From assembly GCA_019356535.1 (NCBI GenBank), contig CP037918.1, positions 186,001 to 250,000 on the forward strand: a DNA stretch of 64,000 nucleotides, in the 5' to 3' direction. The notes under the pieces were generated by a model that made no database searches, was not told the DNA's origin, and saw only the letters and a program-made list of their open reading frames with translations. A program made the translations under genes and the position numbers. Position 1 is the first letter of the stretch; each line of letters begins with the position of its first letter. Of the stretch, positions 9,938 to 20,935 are shown piece after piece. Source of the stretch: Chromatiaceae bacterium. Its GTDB lineage: Bacteria > Pseudomonadota > Gammaproteobacteria > Chromatiales > Chromatiaceae.

Positions 9938-10558
9938 ATGGCACGTTATCTCGGACCGAAATGCAAACTGATGCGCCGCGAGGGCACTGATCTGTTCCTC
10001 AAGAGCCGCGTCCGTTCCATCGATACCAAGTGCAACATGGAAAAGGTGCCGGGCCAGTCCGGTGACCGTCGTCGCCGCCTGTCCGACTACGGCGTCCAGC
10101 TGCGTGAAAAGCAGAAGGTGCGTCGCCTGTACGGTGTGCTCGAGCGCCAGTTCCGCAATTACTACAAGGAAGCCGACCGGGTGAAAGGCCCCACCGGCGA
10201 GAACCTGTTGCGCTTGCTGGAGTCGCGCCTGGACAACGTGGTCTATCGCATGGGCTTTGGTTGCACCCGCAACGAGGCACGCCAGTTGGTCAGCCACAAG
10301 GCCATCGAGGTCAATGGCAAGGTGGTCAACATTGCCTCCTACCGCGTGAAGCCCGATGACGTGATCAGCGTGCGTGAGAAGGCGAAGAAACAGGAACGCA
10401 TCAAGGCCTCTCTGGCGCTGGCCGAACAGTACGGCTTTCCCGAGTGGGTCGAGGTCGACACGAACGCCATGAAGGGCGTGTTCAAGCGTTATCCGGACCG
10501 TGCCGAATTGCCGGCCGAGATCAACGAGCAACTGATCGTCGAATTGTATTCGAAGTGA
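9938..10558 (+). CDS. rpsD: 30S ribosomal protein S4
   Basis: S4 nucleates small-subunit assembly and, in E. coli, represses the alpha operon. The 206-residue protein is the zinc-free type: the N-terminus [20 protein letters not shown] has a single cysteine instead of the CxxC...C cluster. The S4 RNA-binding domain spans roughly residues 95-155 ([21 protein letters not shown]). It is followed 38 nt later by rpoA. Confidence 0.98.
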   Translation: MARYLGPKCKLMRREGTDLFLKSRVRSIDTKCNMEKVPGQSGDRRRRLSDYGVQLREKQKVRRLYGVLERQFRNYYKEADRVKGPTGENLLRLLESRLDNVVYRMGFGCTRNEARQLVSHKAIEVNGKVVNIASYRVKPDDVISVREKAKKQERIKASLALAEQYGFPEWVEVDTNAMKGVFKRYPDRAELPAEINEQLIVELYSK

Positions 10559-10596
10559 TCGGTATCTTCCGGAAAGAGAACAGAAGAGGGTAATCC

Positions 10597-11604
10597 ATGG
10601 CGGGTTCGGTCAACGAGTTCCTCAAGCCACGCATCGTCAACGTGGAGACGATCAGCGATCGTCACGCAAAGGTGTCCCTGGAGCCGCTGGAGCGGGGGTT
10701 TGGCCACACCTTGGGCAATGCGCTGCGTCGTATCCTGCTCTCGTCCATGCCTGGCTGCGCGGTCACCGAGGTTGAGATCGAAGGCGTGCTGCACGAGTAC
10801 AGTGCCGTCGAGGGTGTGCAGGAAGACGTGCTCGAGATCCTGCTCAACCTCAAGGAACTGGCGATCGTCATGGAAGACCGTGACGAGGCCATGCTCGTTC
10901 TGAACGCCAAGGGGCCGGGCACCGTGACCGCTGGTGACTTGCAGCTTCCGCACGGTGTGGAGATCGCCAATCCCGATTTCGTGATCGCTCACCTCACCGA
11001 CAAGGGTGAGCTGAACATGAACGTCAAGGTTGAGCGCGGACGTGGCTACGAGCCGGCGGTTAACCGCGAGGGCGCGGCTGGAGAGGACCGCCCCATCGGT
11101 CGTCTGCAGCTTGATGCCTCCTACAGCCCGATTCGTCGCGTCGCCTACAGCGTCGAGGCGGCACGCGTGGAGCAGCGTACGGACCTCGACCGCCTGGTGC
11201 TCGATATCGAGACCGACGGCACCATCGACCCGGAAGACGCTGTGCGCCACTCGGCTACCATCCTGCAGGACCAGCTCACTGCCTTCGTCAACCTCGACCA
11301 GACCACCACCGCTGGTGGTGCCGAGGAGGAAGAAGGCAAGGGGCCGGCTATCGACCCCATCCTGCTGCGGCCGGTGGACGACCTGGAGCTCACGGTGCGC
11401 TCGGCCAACTGCCTGAAGGCCGAGAACATCTTCCTCATCGGTGACCTGATCCAGCGTACCGAGGTGGAGTTGCTGAAGACCCCGAACCTGGGCAAGAAGT
11501 CCCTGACCGAGATCAAGGACGTCCTTGCCACCCGCGGCCTGTCGTTGGGTATGCGCCTGGAGAACTGGCCGCCGGAAAATCTTGAAGAACTGATGGCACG
11601 CTGA
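10597..11604 (+). CDS. rpoA: DNA-directed RNA polymerase subunit alpha
   Basis: Alpha dimerises to start RNA polymerase assembly, and its C-terminal domain contacts UP elements and activators. The 335-residue protein has the N-terminal dimerisation segment [19 protein letters not shown], an acidic linker with [10 protein letters not shown] (about residues 240-249) and a C-terminal domain with two helix-hairpin-helix motifs around [21 protein letters not shown]. It is in the alpha operon between rpsD and rplQ. Confidence 0.98.
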   Translation: MAGSVNEFLKPRIVNVETISDRHAKVSLEPLERGFGHTLGNALRRILLSSMPGCAVTEVEIEGVLHEYSAVEGVQEDVLEILLNLKELAIVMEDRDEAMLVLNAKGPGTVTAGDLQLPHGVEIANPDFVIAHLTDKGELNMNVKVERGRGYEPAVNREGAAGEDRPIGRLQLDASYSPIRRVAYSVEAARVEQRTDLDRLVLDIETDGTIDPEDAVRHSATILQDQLTAFVNLDQTTTAGGAEEEEGKGPAIDPILLRPVDDLELTVRSANCLKAENIFLIGDLIQRTEVELLKTPNLGKKSLTEIKDVLATRGLSLGMRLENWPPENLEELMAR

Positions 11605-11647
11605 GAAGCGTTCCCCGTAGTAACCTCTTTGCATAGGAAGTCGACCC

Positions 11648-12058
11648 ATGCGTCATCGCAAATCCGGACGGCAGCTGAACCGCAACAGCGCACATCGCAA
11701 GGCTATGTTCCGCAACATGGCCAACTCGCTGTTCGAGCACGAACTGATCAAGACCACTCTGCCCAAAGCCAAGGAACTGCGCCGCGTGGCCGAGCCGTTG
11801 ATCACCCTGGCCAAGGAGGATAGCGTGGCCAAGCGCCGCCTGGCCTTCGCGCGCCTGCGTAATCAGGCCACCGTGGCCAAACTGTTCAACGAGCTGGGAC
11901 CGCGCTACAAGGAGCGTCCGGGTGGTTACCTGCGTATCCTCAAGTGCGGCTATCGCCCTGGGGACAAGGCGCCCATGGCCTACGTCGAGCTGGTCGATCG
12001 CCCGATCGTAGAGGCCGAGCAAGGCGAGGACATGGAAGCGGCCGTCGAGACCGAATGA
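11648..12058 (+). CDS. rplQ: 50S ribosomal protein L17
   Basis: L17 lies near the tunnel exit. The family core [20 protein letters not shown] and [20 protein letters not shown] is present; the 136-residue protein has a short acidic tail ([15 protein letters not shown]) beyond the usual ~127 residues. It is the last gene of the alpha operon and is followed by a hairpin terminator. Confidence 0.98.
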   Translation: MRHRKSGRQLNRNSAHRKAMFRNMANSLFEHELIKTTLPKAKELRRVAEPLITLAKEDSVAKRRLAFARLRNQATVAKLFNELGPRYKERPGGYLRILKCGYRPGDKAPMAYVELVDRPIVEAEQGEDMEAAVETE

Positions 12059-12078
12059 CCGATCGCGGCGCGAGCGAG

Positions 12079-12104
12079 AGGCCGGGCATTGCCCGGCCTT
12101 TTGC
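12079..12104 (+). terminator. rho-independent terminator after rplQ
   Basis: A perfect nine-base-pair stem (AGGCCGGGC / GCCCGGCCT) with a three-base loop (ATT) ends in a short T run (TTTT). It lies 20 nt after the rplQ stop and closes the ribosomal protein gene block. The next gene starts only 22 nt downstream, so read-through could supply its expression. Confidence 0.8.
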
Positions 12105-12125
12105 GTTTCAGTGGGGCGACCTGGC

Positions 12126-12845
12126 ATGAGTGGCCCGCTGGTTCTGTTTACCGACTACGGGCTCGAAGGCCCTTGGGTCGGGCTGCTGCATGCGGTGATA
12201 CAGCAGGGCCGGCCAGGGGCCCAGATCATCGACTTGCAACATGACCTGCCGCCCTTTCGTCCACGTGGTGCCGGTATCTTGTTGGCCGCACAACGGCGGT
12301 GGCTGCCGCGGGGTGCCACCGTGGTGGCAGTGGTCGACCCCGGAGTCGGTACCGCGCGCGGCGGCCTGTTGGTGGAATGCGAAGGTGTGCGCCTGATCGG
12401 CCCCGACAATGGCCTGTTGGCGCCTTTTTTCGCGGGCGCGCGCTACATTCGGTGCATCGACTGGATGCCCGGTGACATCCCCGCTACCTTCCACGGCCGC
12501 GATTGGTTTGTACCTGCCGCCCTACGCCTGCTCTCGGGTGAGGCGCTGGCGACCACTGAACTGAGCCCTTCCGATTGTGTCGGCCACGACTGGCCTGAGC
12601 GCCTTGACGAGATCATCTACATTGATCGCTTCGGTAACCTGATCACCGGTATTCCGGCATCATCGGCCCCGGAGGGCGCTCAGCGGCGCCTCGCCGGGCA
12701 CGTCTTGCCGTATGCCCACACCTTTGGCGAGGTGTCGCCCGGCGATGCCTTCTGGCACCGGAACTCCCTGGGGTTGATCGAGATCGCGGTCAACCAGGGC
12801 AGTGCCGCCGAGCGGTTCGGACTGCGCGTCGGCGACCCGGTCTGA
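12126..12845 (+). CDS. SAM hydroxide adenosyltransferase-like protein (DUF62)
   Basis: Members of this family hydrolyse S-adenosylmethionine to adenosine and methionine (SAM hydroxide adenosyltransferase) and are related to fluorinases. The 239-residue protein carries the family motifs: LFTDYG near the N-terminus, VVDPGVGTARGG at residues 69-80, IGPDNGLL at 91-98, TFHGRDWFVPAA, and DRFGNLITG, then SLGLIEIAVNQGSAA in the C-terminal beta-barrel domain. The ATG at 12126 is preferred to the GTG at 12111, which lies almost in the terminator. It stands alone between the rplQ terminator and a palindromic repeat. Confidence 0.85.
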   Translation: MSGPLVLFTDYGLEGPWVGLLHAVIQQGRPGAQIIDLQHDLPPFRPRGAGILLAAQRRWLPRGATVVAVVDPGVGTARGGLLVECEGVRLIGPDNGLLAPFFAGARYIRCIDWMPGDIPATFHGRDWFVPAALRLLSGEALATTELSPSDCVGHDWPERLDEIIYIDRFGNLITGIPASSAPEGAQRRLAGHVLPYAHTFGEVSPGDAFWHRNSLGLIEIAVNQGSAAERFGLRVGDPV

Positions 12846-12888
12846 ACGCACGGTGCCTGGTTTACGGGGTTGATGTGGAAGATCCAAT

Positions 12889-12984
12889 GATGGGCACGGC
12901 CCTTTGGGCCTTTGCCTATCCTACGATGTTGGTGGTGTCGAATGATGGGTAGGATGGGCAAAGGCGCATCGCGCCGTGCCCATC
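12889..12984. repeat. palindromic intergenic repeat, copy 1 (MITE/REP-like)
   Basis: The left arm begins GATGGGCACGGC and the right arm ends GCCGTGCCCATC. Each arm is about 35 nt, and they are inverted repeats of one another apart from a few bases. Inside each arm lies a small hairpin of its own (GGCCC-TTT-GGGCC on the left, GGCGC-ATC-GCGCC on the right). A second copy of the same element lies at 31988-32084. It contains no gene and lies between two convergent genes, where it may also act as a bidirectional transcription stop. Confidence 0.85.
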
Positions 12985-12997
12985 AAAGGCCGGTTGT

Positions 12998-14048
12998 TCA
13001 ATCGAACAGACTGAGCTGTCCGCTGGGCGATGGCGCGCGAAAGCGGTCGCAACGCAGGGGCGGGAGGCCGGGGAATCCCAGTGCGCGATGATGTTTGCGG
13101 AAACGAGCGGCGATGAGCTCGGCAAAGGGGCCTTCGCCGGTCATGCGCTGACCGAAGCGGCTGTCGTAGAGCCGTCCCCCACGGCTGTCGCGTATGCGTC
13201 CCAGCACGCGCTTGCGGCGCTCGGGATAGTGCACGGCCAGCCATTCGTCGAACAGGGGGGCGACCTCGTGCGGCAGCCGCAGAAGGATGTAGCCTGCCTC
13301 GCGTGCCCCGGCGGCATGCGCGGCATCCAGCAGGGTCTCGAGCTCGCTATCGGTAAGAAAGGGGATCACCGGGGCCATGAGTACGCCCACCGGAATCCCC
13401 TCGGCGGCCAGCCGTTCGATCACCCGCAGGCGGCGCTGCGGGGCAGCGGCTCGCGGCTCCATGCGCCGCGCCAGTGGACGGTCGAGGGTGGTCAGCGAGA
13501 CGTTCACCTGCACCAGGCCATCACGTGCCAGCTCGGCGAGCAGGTCGATATCGCGCTCGATCAATGCCGACTTGGTGACGATGCTCACCGGATGCCGGGT
13601 CTCGCACAGCACCTCGAGCAGGGAGCGGCTGATGCGCAGCTCGCGCTCGATCGGCTGCCAGCCGTCGGTATTTATGCCCAGCGCGATGGGTTGGCAGCGG
13701 TAGCCTGGGCGTGCCAGTTCTTCGCGCAAGCGCGCGGCGGCCTCGGGCTTCCAGTGCAGCCGGGTCTCGAAATCCAGCCCCGGGGAATGGCCCAGCCAGG
13801 CGTGGCTTGGGCGCGCAAAGCAGTAGATGCAGCCGTGCTCGCAGCCGCGGTAGGGATTGATCGACTGGTGGAAGGGCACGTCCGGTGAATCGTTGCGGGT
13901 AATCACCGAGCGGCTGGTGTCGCGCACGAGCTCACGATGCAGCGGCTCAAGGGCCTCGTGGCTGCCCCAGCCGTCGTCGAAGGCCTCGACGCGGTATGTC
14001 GCGTAGCGGTTGGCGGGATTGGAGCATGCGCCCCGTCCCTTGCGTGTC

Positions 14049-14062
<14 letters not shown>
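12998..14062 (-). CDS. PA0069-family radical SAM protein
   Basis: This 354-residue protein belongs to the spore photoproduct lyase-like radical SAM group represented by Pseudomonas PA0069; its substrate is unknown. The cluster motif is C74-EHG-C78-IY-C81 in RGCEHGCIYCFARPSH, followed by a TIM-barrel core (QPIALGINTDGWQPIE, IVTKSALIERD, VNVSLTTLD). The C-terminus is QLSLFD, which matches the consensus of the bacterial sliding-clamp binding motif. Its start overlaps the end of recG by 14 nt, so the two are co-transcribed, consistent with a DNA-related job. No photoproduct-lyase substrate cysteine can be assigned with confidence. Confidence 0.85.
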
Positions 14063-16136
<2,074 letters not shown>

Positions 16137-16194
16137 GGGACGAGGATACTGAAGGATGGAGAACGTAACAAGAACATGGAGTGTGGATAGAAAA

Positions 16195-16302
16195 ACCACA
16201 AAGGACACGAAGGACACAAAGATTTTCTGTGTGATAAAGGTCAATGAACACAGGCCCTTCATCAACAACCTTCGTGTTCTTTGTGTCCTTCGTGGTGATT
16301 TC
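16195..16302. repeat. imperfect inverted repeat of GGACACRAAG units
   Basis: The left arm (16195-16225) contains CCACAAAGGACACGAAGG and continues ACACAAAG; the right arm (16270-16302) is its inverted complement with four mismatches in about 29 positions. Each arm itself consists of short direct repeats of GGACACRAA-type units. The spacer is about 45 nt. The element lies between divergent recG and yjbQ and extends their apparent reading frames without coding for anything recognisable. Base composition is much more AT-rich than the flanking genes. Confidence 0.7.
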
Positions 16303-16422
16303 CGGGCTTGCCGTTCGGTCGGGAGGCCTCTGCGGTTCCATCCTGGCAGCGGAACCGGGACAATGGCGGCGCGCAGGGTGGCAAGGGCCCTGCACCATCG
16401 TCTTCATCGCAGGACCGACGCC

Positions 16423-16833
16423 ATGTTTCAGGAAATTCTCGAATTCGACACCCGTGGGCGCAGCACCCTGGACATCACCCGCGAGGTGCAGGCCACGGTG
16501 GCGCGCAGCGGTGTGCACACCGGGCTGTGCCATGTGTTCGTGCAGCACACCAGTGCCTCGCTGATCCTGTGCGAAAACGCGGACCCCGACGTACGGCACG
16601 ACCTTGAGGGCTGGTTTCAGCGCAATGTCCCGGACGGTGATCCCCGCTACCGGCATAGTCTGGAGGGGCCGGACGACATGCCGGCACACATCCGCTCGAT
16701 ACTCACCAATATGGACCTGACCTTGCCGGTGCGCGAGGGGCGCTGCGCGTTGGGGACCTGGCAGGGGGTCTTTCTGTACGAGCATCGCCATCACGGCCAC
16801 CGGCGGCGGGTGCTGGTGACCGTGAACGGCTGA
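16423..16833 (+). CDS. yjbQ: YjbQ/UPF0047 family protein
   Basis: The family is named for a weak, secondary thiamine phosphate synthase activity; its main physiological role is not settled. The 136-residue protein has the family signature VFVQHTSASLILCENADPDV (residues 38-57) and the C-terminal GTWQGVFLYEHRHHGHRRRV. The ATG at 16423 is chosen because it gives the normal length of about 137; upstream in-frame sequence reads through the inverted repeat. It is transcribed divergently from recG and converges with the IalB-family gene, with a 12-nt gap. Confidence 0.88.
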   Translation: MFQEILEFDTRGRSTLDITREVQATVARSGVHTGLCHVFVQHTSASLILCENADPDVRHDLEGWFQRNVPDGDPRYRHSLEGPDDMPAHIRSILTNMDLTLPVREGRCALGTWQGVFLYEHRHHGHRRRVLVTVNG

Positions 16834-16845
16834 TTCAGGTGGGCG

Positions 16846-17364
16846 TCATTTCTTGTTGAGTGCGATATAGGCGCGGGTGAAGCCCTTGAGGGAGACCGGC
16901 AGGGTGAGCACCTGGCGATTGAGCAGGGCCACGCGCACCGCGGCCTTCTCGGCCTTCTTCATCACCTTGAGCAGCTTGTCGTCGATGATCTGGCCCACGG
17001 TGGTGCAGCCCTCGGGGGCGCAGGCCAGGAAGGGCAGCTTGAGCGGATCCTTTTCGTGGCCTTCGACCACGAAGGCCGCGCCCGGCGGCAACAACACGCC
17101 CAGTGGCAGCGTCACGATCAGCACCGGCTTGTCGTTTTGTGGCGCCATGCCGATGCGCATCTGCATCACCAGCTTGCCGTTGTCCTTGTTGCTCACATTC
17201 TGGAAGATGTAGCAGACCTCCGGTCCCTGCTTGTCCTTGGCATCGGCCAGGCCTTCTTCGCAGGCCTTGCCCCAGTCGCCGAAGGTGGGCACCGATTTCT
17301 TGTCCTCGGCCAGCGCGGGCTGGATGATGGCCAGAAGGAGTATCGCCAGGATCAGTTTGTGCAT
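16846..17364 (-). CDS. invasion-associated locus B (IalB) family protein
   Basis: The 172-residue protein has a signal peptide (MHKLILAILLLAIIQPALA, cleavage probably after residue 19) and the IalB-family pattern FGDWGKACEE followed by EVCYIFQNVSNKDNGKLVMQ and FLACAPEGC. Several cysteines (35, 51 and the later CAPEGC pair) suggest periplasmic disulfides. IalB was named in Bartonella for erythrocyte invasion, but the family is widespread in free-living proteobacteria and this name says little about function here. It lies downstream of ridA on the same strand with a 76-nt gap. Confidence 0.8.
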   Translation of the reverse strand: MHKLILAILLLAIIQPALAEDKKSVPTFGDWGKACEEGLADAKDKQGPEVCYIFQNVSNKDNGKLVMQMRIGMAPQNDKPVLIVTLPLGVLLPPGAAFVVEGHEKDPLKLPFLACAPEGCTTVGQIIDDKLLKVMKKAEKAAVRVALLNRQVLTLPVSLKGFTRAYIALNKK

Positions 17365-17440
17365 CGTGAAATTCCGTTTGTCCGTGGATCAGGGCATCCG
17401 GCGGGAAAACCCCGCCTGGCTTCAGTCAACCGACAGCCGA

Positions 17441-17827
17441 TCACCCGACGAGTTCCATGATGGCGTCCATTTCGACACCGGCGTCCCGCGGTAGCGCCGC
17501 CACGCCGATGGCGGCGCGCGCTGGATAAGGCTGCTGGAAGTACTCGGCCATCACTTCGTTGACCTTGGCGAAGTGTCCCAGGTTGGTGAGGAAGATGTTC
17601 AGCTTGACCACGTCGTTCAGGCTGCCGCCGGCAGCCCGGGCCACTGCGGCGAGATTGTCGAACACGCGCCGGATCTGTGCCTCGATGTCGCCCTCGACCA
17701 TCTCCATGGTTTCGGGCACCAGCGGGATCTGACCCGACAGGTACACGGTGTTGCCTACCTTGACCGCCTGGGAATAGGTGCCGATGGCCTGCGGGGCCTG
17801 GTCGGTGGCAATGATTTCTCTGCTCAT
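17441..17827 (-). CDS. ridA: RidA family enamine/imine deaminase
   Basis: RidA hydrolyses reactive enamines and imines such as 2-aminoacrylate released by PLP enzymes. The 128-residue protein starts [20 protein letters not shown], has [12 protein letters not shown], and keeps the active-site arginine R104 in [13 protein letters not shown] and E119 in [11 protein letters not shown] very long open frame extends upstream in the same phase but runs antisense to lnt; the start at 17827 gives the standard length. ridA lies near recG in many gammaproteobacteria, and the same holds here. Confidence 0.95.
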   Translation of the reverse strand: MSREIIATDQAPQAIGTYSQAVKVGNTVYLSGQIPLVPETMEMVEGDIEAQIRRVFDNLAAVARAAGGSLNDVVKLNIFLTNLGHFAKVNEVMAEYFQQPYPARAAIGVAALPRDAGVEMDAIMELVG

Positions 17828-17853
17828 CTGGAATAGTCTCCTGCAAGGGTGAG

Positions 17854-18111
17854 ATGGCAATGCACGCACTCTATACAAACGACACCTGGCTGCCCAGTCC
17901 CTTGGCGTTGGCAGGTATGCTGCTGCTTTCCGCCTGCAGCGATCCGCCGGAGTCGCCACGGTTGTCGGCCGAGCCCTGGCCCGATGAGGTGGAGGTGACA
18001 TTCCAGCAGGCCGAGGTGCTGCGCTATAGCGTCGAGCAGCAGCGGCTGGAGCGCGAGCGGCTGCGCCGTCTGGGGCTAGATGACGCGGTCCCGCCGCCAC
18101 CGAAGCCATAG
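17854..18111 (+). CDS. small putative lipoprotein
   Basis: This 85-residue reading frame contains a hydrophobic stretch ending in a lipobox, LSAC at residues 25-28, followed by [10 protein letters not shown] and a predicted helical, Arg/Glu-rich segment ([17 protein letters not shown]) and a proline-rich end (PPPPKP). This is the layout of a small outer-membrane lipoprotein. Against it, the N-region ([12 protein letters not shown]) has no positive charge, and the 3' end overlaps the convergent lnt gene by 36 nt. No family was recognised. Confidence 0.5.
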   Translation: MAMHALYTNDTWLPSPLALAGMLLLSACSDPPESPRLSAEPWPDEVEVTFQQAEVLRYSVEQQRLERERLRRLGLDDAVPPPPKP

Positions 18112-19563
18112 GCCGCCGAGGATCGCCAGTACCCACAAGGGGGTGTCGCGCCAATACACGTAAGGGGTGGCGCCCCGGCGCGGTACCACCTCGGCCGGTA
18201 GCAGCGCCGGGGCGAACTGGGGCGCACGTGCGCGTACCCGGCCGCGGTTGTCGATCACCGCCGAGATGCCGGTATTGGTCGCGCGCAGCAGCCAGCGACC
18301 GGTCTCTCGCGCACGCATGCGCGCGATCTCCAGGTGCTGATGCGGGGCCAGCGAGTCGCCAAACCAGGCATCGTTGCTGGCGTTGATCAGGAACGCCGCC
18401 TGCGGCAAGGCCTCGGCGACTTCGTGGCCAAAGGCGTCTTCGTAACAGATATCCACGCCCACCGCGTGGCCGGCGAGATGCAGTACCGGGCCGACCGAGG
18501 GATCGGCGCTGAAGTCCGACATGGGAATACGCAGAAAGTCCAGCAGCGGGCGCAGCAGAGGGGCCAGCGGCAGGTATTCGCCGAAGGGGACCAGGTGGCG
18601 TTTGAAATACTGCTGCCGGCCGGAAACCCCGAGCCCGATCATGGCATTGTAGTAGCGGCCGTCGACGCGGCGCACCACGATGCCGGTGAGCAGGTCCCGC
18701 CCTTCGTCGCGCATACGTCGGTCGAGCGGCCGCAGCAGGGTATTTTCGACCTCGTCGTCGAACGCCGCGATGGCTGTCTCCGGCCAGACGATCAGGCGTG
18801 CCTCCGGCGCCTGCTCGCTCAGTCCCAGGTAGCGTTCGATAGTCGCCTGGAATTGCTCGGGCCGCCACTTCTCGCGCTGCGGCACATTGCCTTGCGCCAA
18901 TGCCACCGGCACAGGCGTGCCTGCGGGCTCGGTCCAGTCGATGCGCCCGAGCAGTGCCCCCGTGCCCCACAGCACGACCAGGGCGAGCAGGGGCCAGCCC
19001 CGCCGCCAGGTGAGCAACAGTCCGGCCGAGAGCACCAGCAGGGCGCCGACGCCGAACACGCCGAGCAGGGGCGCGAAGCCCGACAGTGGCAGGTCGATCT
19101 GGCTGTAGCCCAGGGCCAGCCAGGGGAAGCCGGTGAAGAGATTGGCGCGCAGCAACTCCACCCCCAGCCAGGCCAGTGGCGCGGCCAGCCACAACAGCAG
19201 GGGGCCGTCCTGCTGTCCGGCCAGCCAGCGCAGGCTGGCGCCGGCCAAGGCGAAGTAAGCGGCCATGATGGCGATGAACAGCAGGGTGAAAAACAGGCCC
19301 AGCGGCGGCACCACGCCACCGAACTGGTCGATGCTGATGCGCAGCCAGAAGACGCCGAAGCCCATCAGGCCGAGGCCGAAAGCGTAACCGATGGCGGCTG
19401 CCTCGCGTGCGCTGTGCGTGCCACGCCAGAGCTGCAACAGGGCGGCGATCAGTGGTAGCGCCAGCCAGCCCTGGCCGAAGGGGGCAAAGGCCAGTACCAG
19501 CAGGCCGCCCAGGCTGAAGGCGGCCAGCCCGCGCAGCAGGGGAGAGGCAGCGGGCAGGCGCAT
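18076..19563 (-). CDS. lnt: apolipoprotein N-acyltransferase
   Basis: Lnt transfers the third acyl chain to the N-terminal cysteine of lipoproteins in the inner membrane. The 495-residue protein has an N-terminal membrane half with several hydrophobic segments (from [20 protein letters not shown]) and a C-terminal nitrilase-like half with the catalytic triad regions [10 protein letters not shown] (Glu), [10 protein letters not shown] (adjacent to the Lys segment FKRH) and [12 protein letters not shown] (Cys). Its ATG directly abuts the corC stop. It is the last gene of the miaB-phoH-ybeY-corC-lnt operon. Confidence 0.95.
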   Translation of the reverse strand: MRLPAASPLLRGLAAFSLGGLLVLAFAPFGQGWLALPLIAALLQLWRGTHSAREAAAIGYAFGLGLMGFGVFWLRISIDQFGGVVPPLGLFFTLLFIAIMAAYFALAGASLRWLAGQQDGPLLLWLAAPLAWLGVELLRANLFTGFPWLALGYSQIDLPLSGFAPLLGVFGVGALLVLSAGLLLTWRRGWPLLALVVLWGTGALLGRIDWTEPAGTPVPVALAQGNVPQREKWRPEQFQATIERYLGLSEQAPEARLIVWPETAIAAFDDEVENTLLRPLDRRMRDEGRDLLTGIVVRRVDGRYYNAMIGLGVSGRQQYFKRHLVPFGEYLPLAPLLRPLLDFLRIPMSDFSADPSVGPVLHLAGHAVGVDICYEDAFGHEVAEALPQAAFLINASNDAWFGDSLAPHQHLEIARMRARETGRWLLRATNTGISAVIDNRGRVRARAPQFAPALLPAEVVPRRGATPYVYWRDTPLWVLAILGGLWLRWRRDRVI

Positions 19564-20439
19564 TCAGGTCTCGCCGTCGGCCGCATCCCTGGGGGGGGGC
19601 GCCAGTCGCTCGATGTTGAGCAGGCGGATACGCCGACCGTCGGCGCCCAGTACCTCGAAGCGGAAGCCGTGGACCTCCACTGACTCGCCGCGCTTGGGCA
19701 TGCGTCCGAAGGCCTTGAGCACCAGGCCGCCAATGGTGTCGTAGTCCTCGTCGGGCAGCTCGACGTCGAAATAGGCGTTGAAGTCCTCGATGCTGGTGTG
19801 TGCCTTGGCGGTGTACTGGTTTTCGTCGCGGCGCATGATGAAGGCGCCCTCGTCGAAGTCGTACTCGTCCTCGATTTCGCCGACGATCTGTTCGAGCACG
19901 TCCTCGATGGTGACCAGGCCGGCAGCTGCGCCGTACTCGTCCACCACGATGGCCATGTGGCTGCGGCTGGCGCGGAACTCGCGCAGCAGCACGTCGAGCC
20001 GCTTGCTCTCGGGCACGAACACTGCCGAGCGCAGGATGTCGCGCAGACGGAAGCGCTCGGCATCGCGCCCGCAGTATTGCAGCAGGTCCTTGGCGAGCAG
20101 GATCCCGACCACCTCGGCACGGTCCTCGCCGATCACCGGGAAGCGCGAGTGGGCCGACTCGACCACCACGGGCAGGATCTGCTCGAGCGAGTCGTCGCGG
20201 CTTACCACCACCATCTGTGCGCGTGGGATCATGATGTCGCGCACCTGCAGATCCGAGACCTGCAGCACGCCCTCCATCATGGACAGGGCGTCACCGTCGA
20301 ACAGCGCCTTTCGGCGTGCCTGGCGCAACAGCTCGACGAGCTGTTCCTTGGTTTCCGGTTCGCTGCGGGTCTCCGGGAGCAGTCGCTCCAGCAGGCGGCT
20401 CGCGAACGAACCGCTGCGACTTCGGTCCTTGCTGTTCAT
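19564..20439 (-). CDS. corC: HlyC/CorC (YbeX) family CBS-domain protein
   Basis: This 291-residue soluble protein has paired CBS domains ([40 protein letters not shown]) and a C-terminal CorC_HlyC domain ([19 protein letters not shown] onward). In E. coli the orthologue YbeX is linked to magnesium efflux and ribosome metabolism; the exact role is unsettled. There is no membrane domain, unlike larger CNNM-type relatives. It sits between ybeY (31 nt upstream) and lnt (abutting), the conserved gammaproteobacterial order. Confidence 0.93.
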   Translation of the reverse strand: MNSKDRSRSGSFASRLLERLLPETRSEPETKEQLVELLRQARRKALFDGDALSMMEGVLQVSDLQVRDIMIPRAQMVVVSRDDSLEQILPVVVESAHSRFPVIGEDRAEVVGILLAKDLLQYCGRDAERFRLRDILRSAVFVPESKRLDVLLREFRASRSHMAIVVDEYGAAAGLVTIEDVLEQIVGEIEDEYDFDEGAFIMRRDENQYTAKAHTSIEDFNAYFDVELPDEDYDTIGGLVLKAFGRMPKRGESVEVHGFRFEVLGADGRRIRLLNIERLAPPPRDAADGET

Positions 20440-20470
20440 GTCATCTCGTCGGGGGGATCGGGGAAAGGGA

Positions 20471-20935
20471 TCATTCGTCGTAGGGGTCGCCGAAGCCCAG
20501 GCGTTCGAGGATGGCGCGCTCGCGCGCCTCCATGACCTCCGCCTCGGTCTCCGTCTGGTGATCGTGGCCGCACAGGTGCAGTATGCCGTGCACCACCATG
20601 TGCGCCCAGTGTGCTGCCGGGCTCTTGCCCTGCTCGGCCGCCTCGCGTTCGACCACTGCCGCGCAGATCACCAGATCACCGAGCAGGTGGCCGGTCTCCT
20701 CCGCCGGCACGCCGGGCGGTGGCTCGAAGGCGAAGGACAGCACATTGGTCGGCCGGTCGCGCCCGCGGTAGTCGCGGTTGAGCGCCTGGCTCTCGGCCTC
20801 GTCCACCACGCGGATGGTGACGGCCGCTGGCCCTTCGCGGTCGCCCAGAGCTGCACCCGCCCAATGGCGAAAGGCCGATTCGGGCGGGGTGCTCTCGTCA
20901 CGCACCGCGTACTGCACCTCGATCTCGGGGGTCAT
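20471..20935 (-). CDS. ybeY: endoribonuclease YbeY (16S rRNA maturation)
   Basis: YbeY is a zinc-dependent single-strand endoribonuclease needed for 16S rRNA 3'-end maturation and ribosome quality control. The 154-residue protein contains the metal-binding HGILHLCGHDH motif and the preceding RPTNVLSFAFE. It overlaps the phoH-like gene by four bases (ATGA), indicating translational coupling in this operon. Confidence 0.95.
   Translation of the reverse strand: MTPEIEVQYAVRDESTPPESAFRHWAGAALGDREGPAAVTIRVVDEAESQALNRDYRGRDRPTNVLSFAFEPPPGVPAEETGHLLGDLVICAAVVEREAAEQGKSPAAHWAHMVVHGILHLCGHDHQTETEAEVMEARERAILERLGFGDPYDE

Noticed and set aside
16137..16268. 44-residue N-terminal extension of RecG
   Set aside because: It translates the inverted repeat region, is hydrophobic, and would give RecG a membrane-like N-terminus unknown in the family.
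17828..19192. Possible 583-residue protein ending in RidA
   Set aside because: The part upstream of MSREII is antisense to lnt and Arg/Pro/Ala-rich; RidA is complete from 17827.
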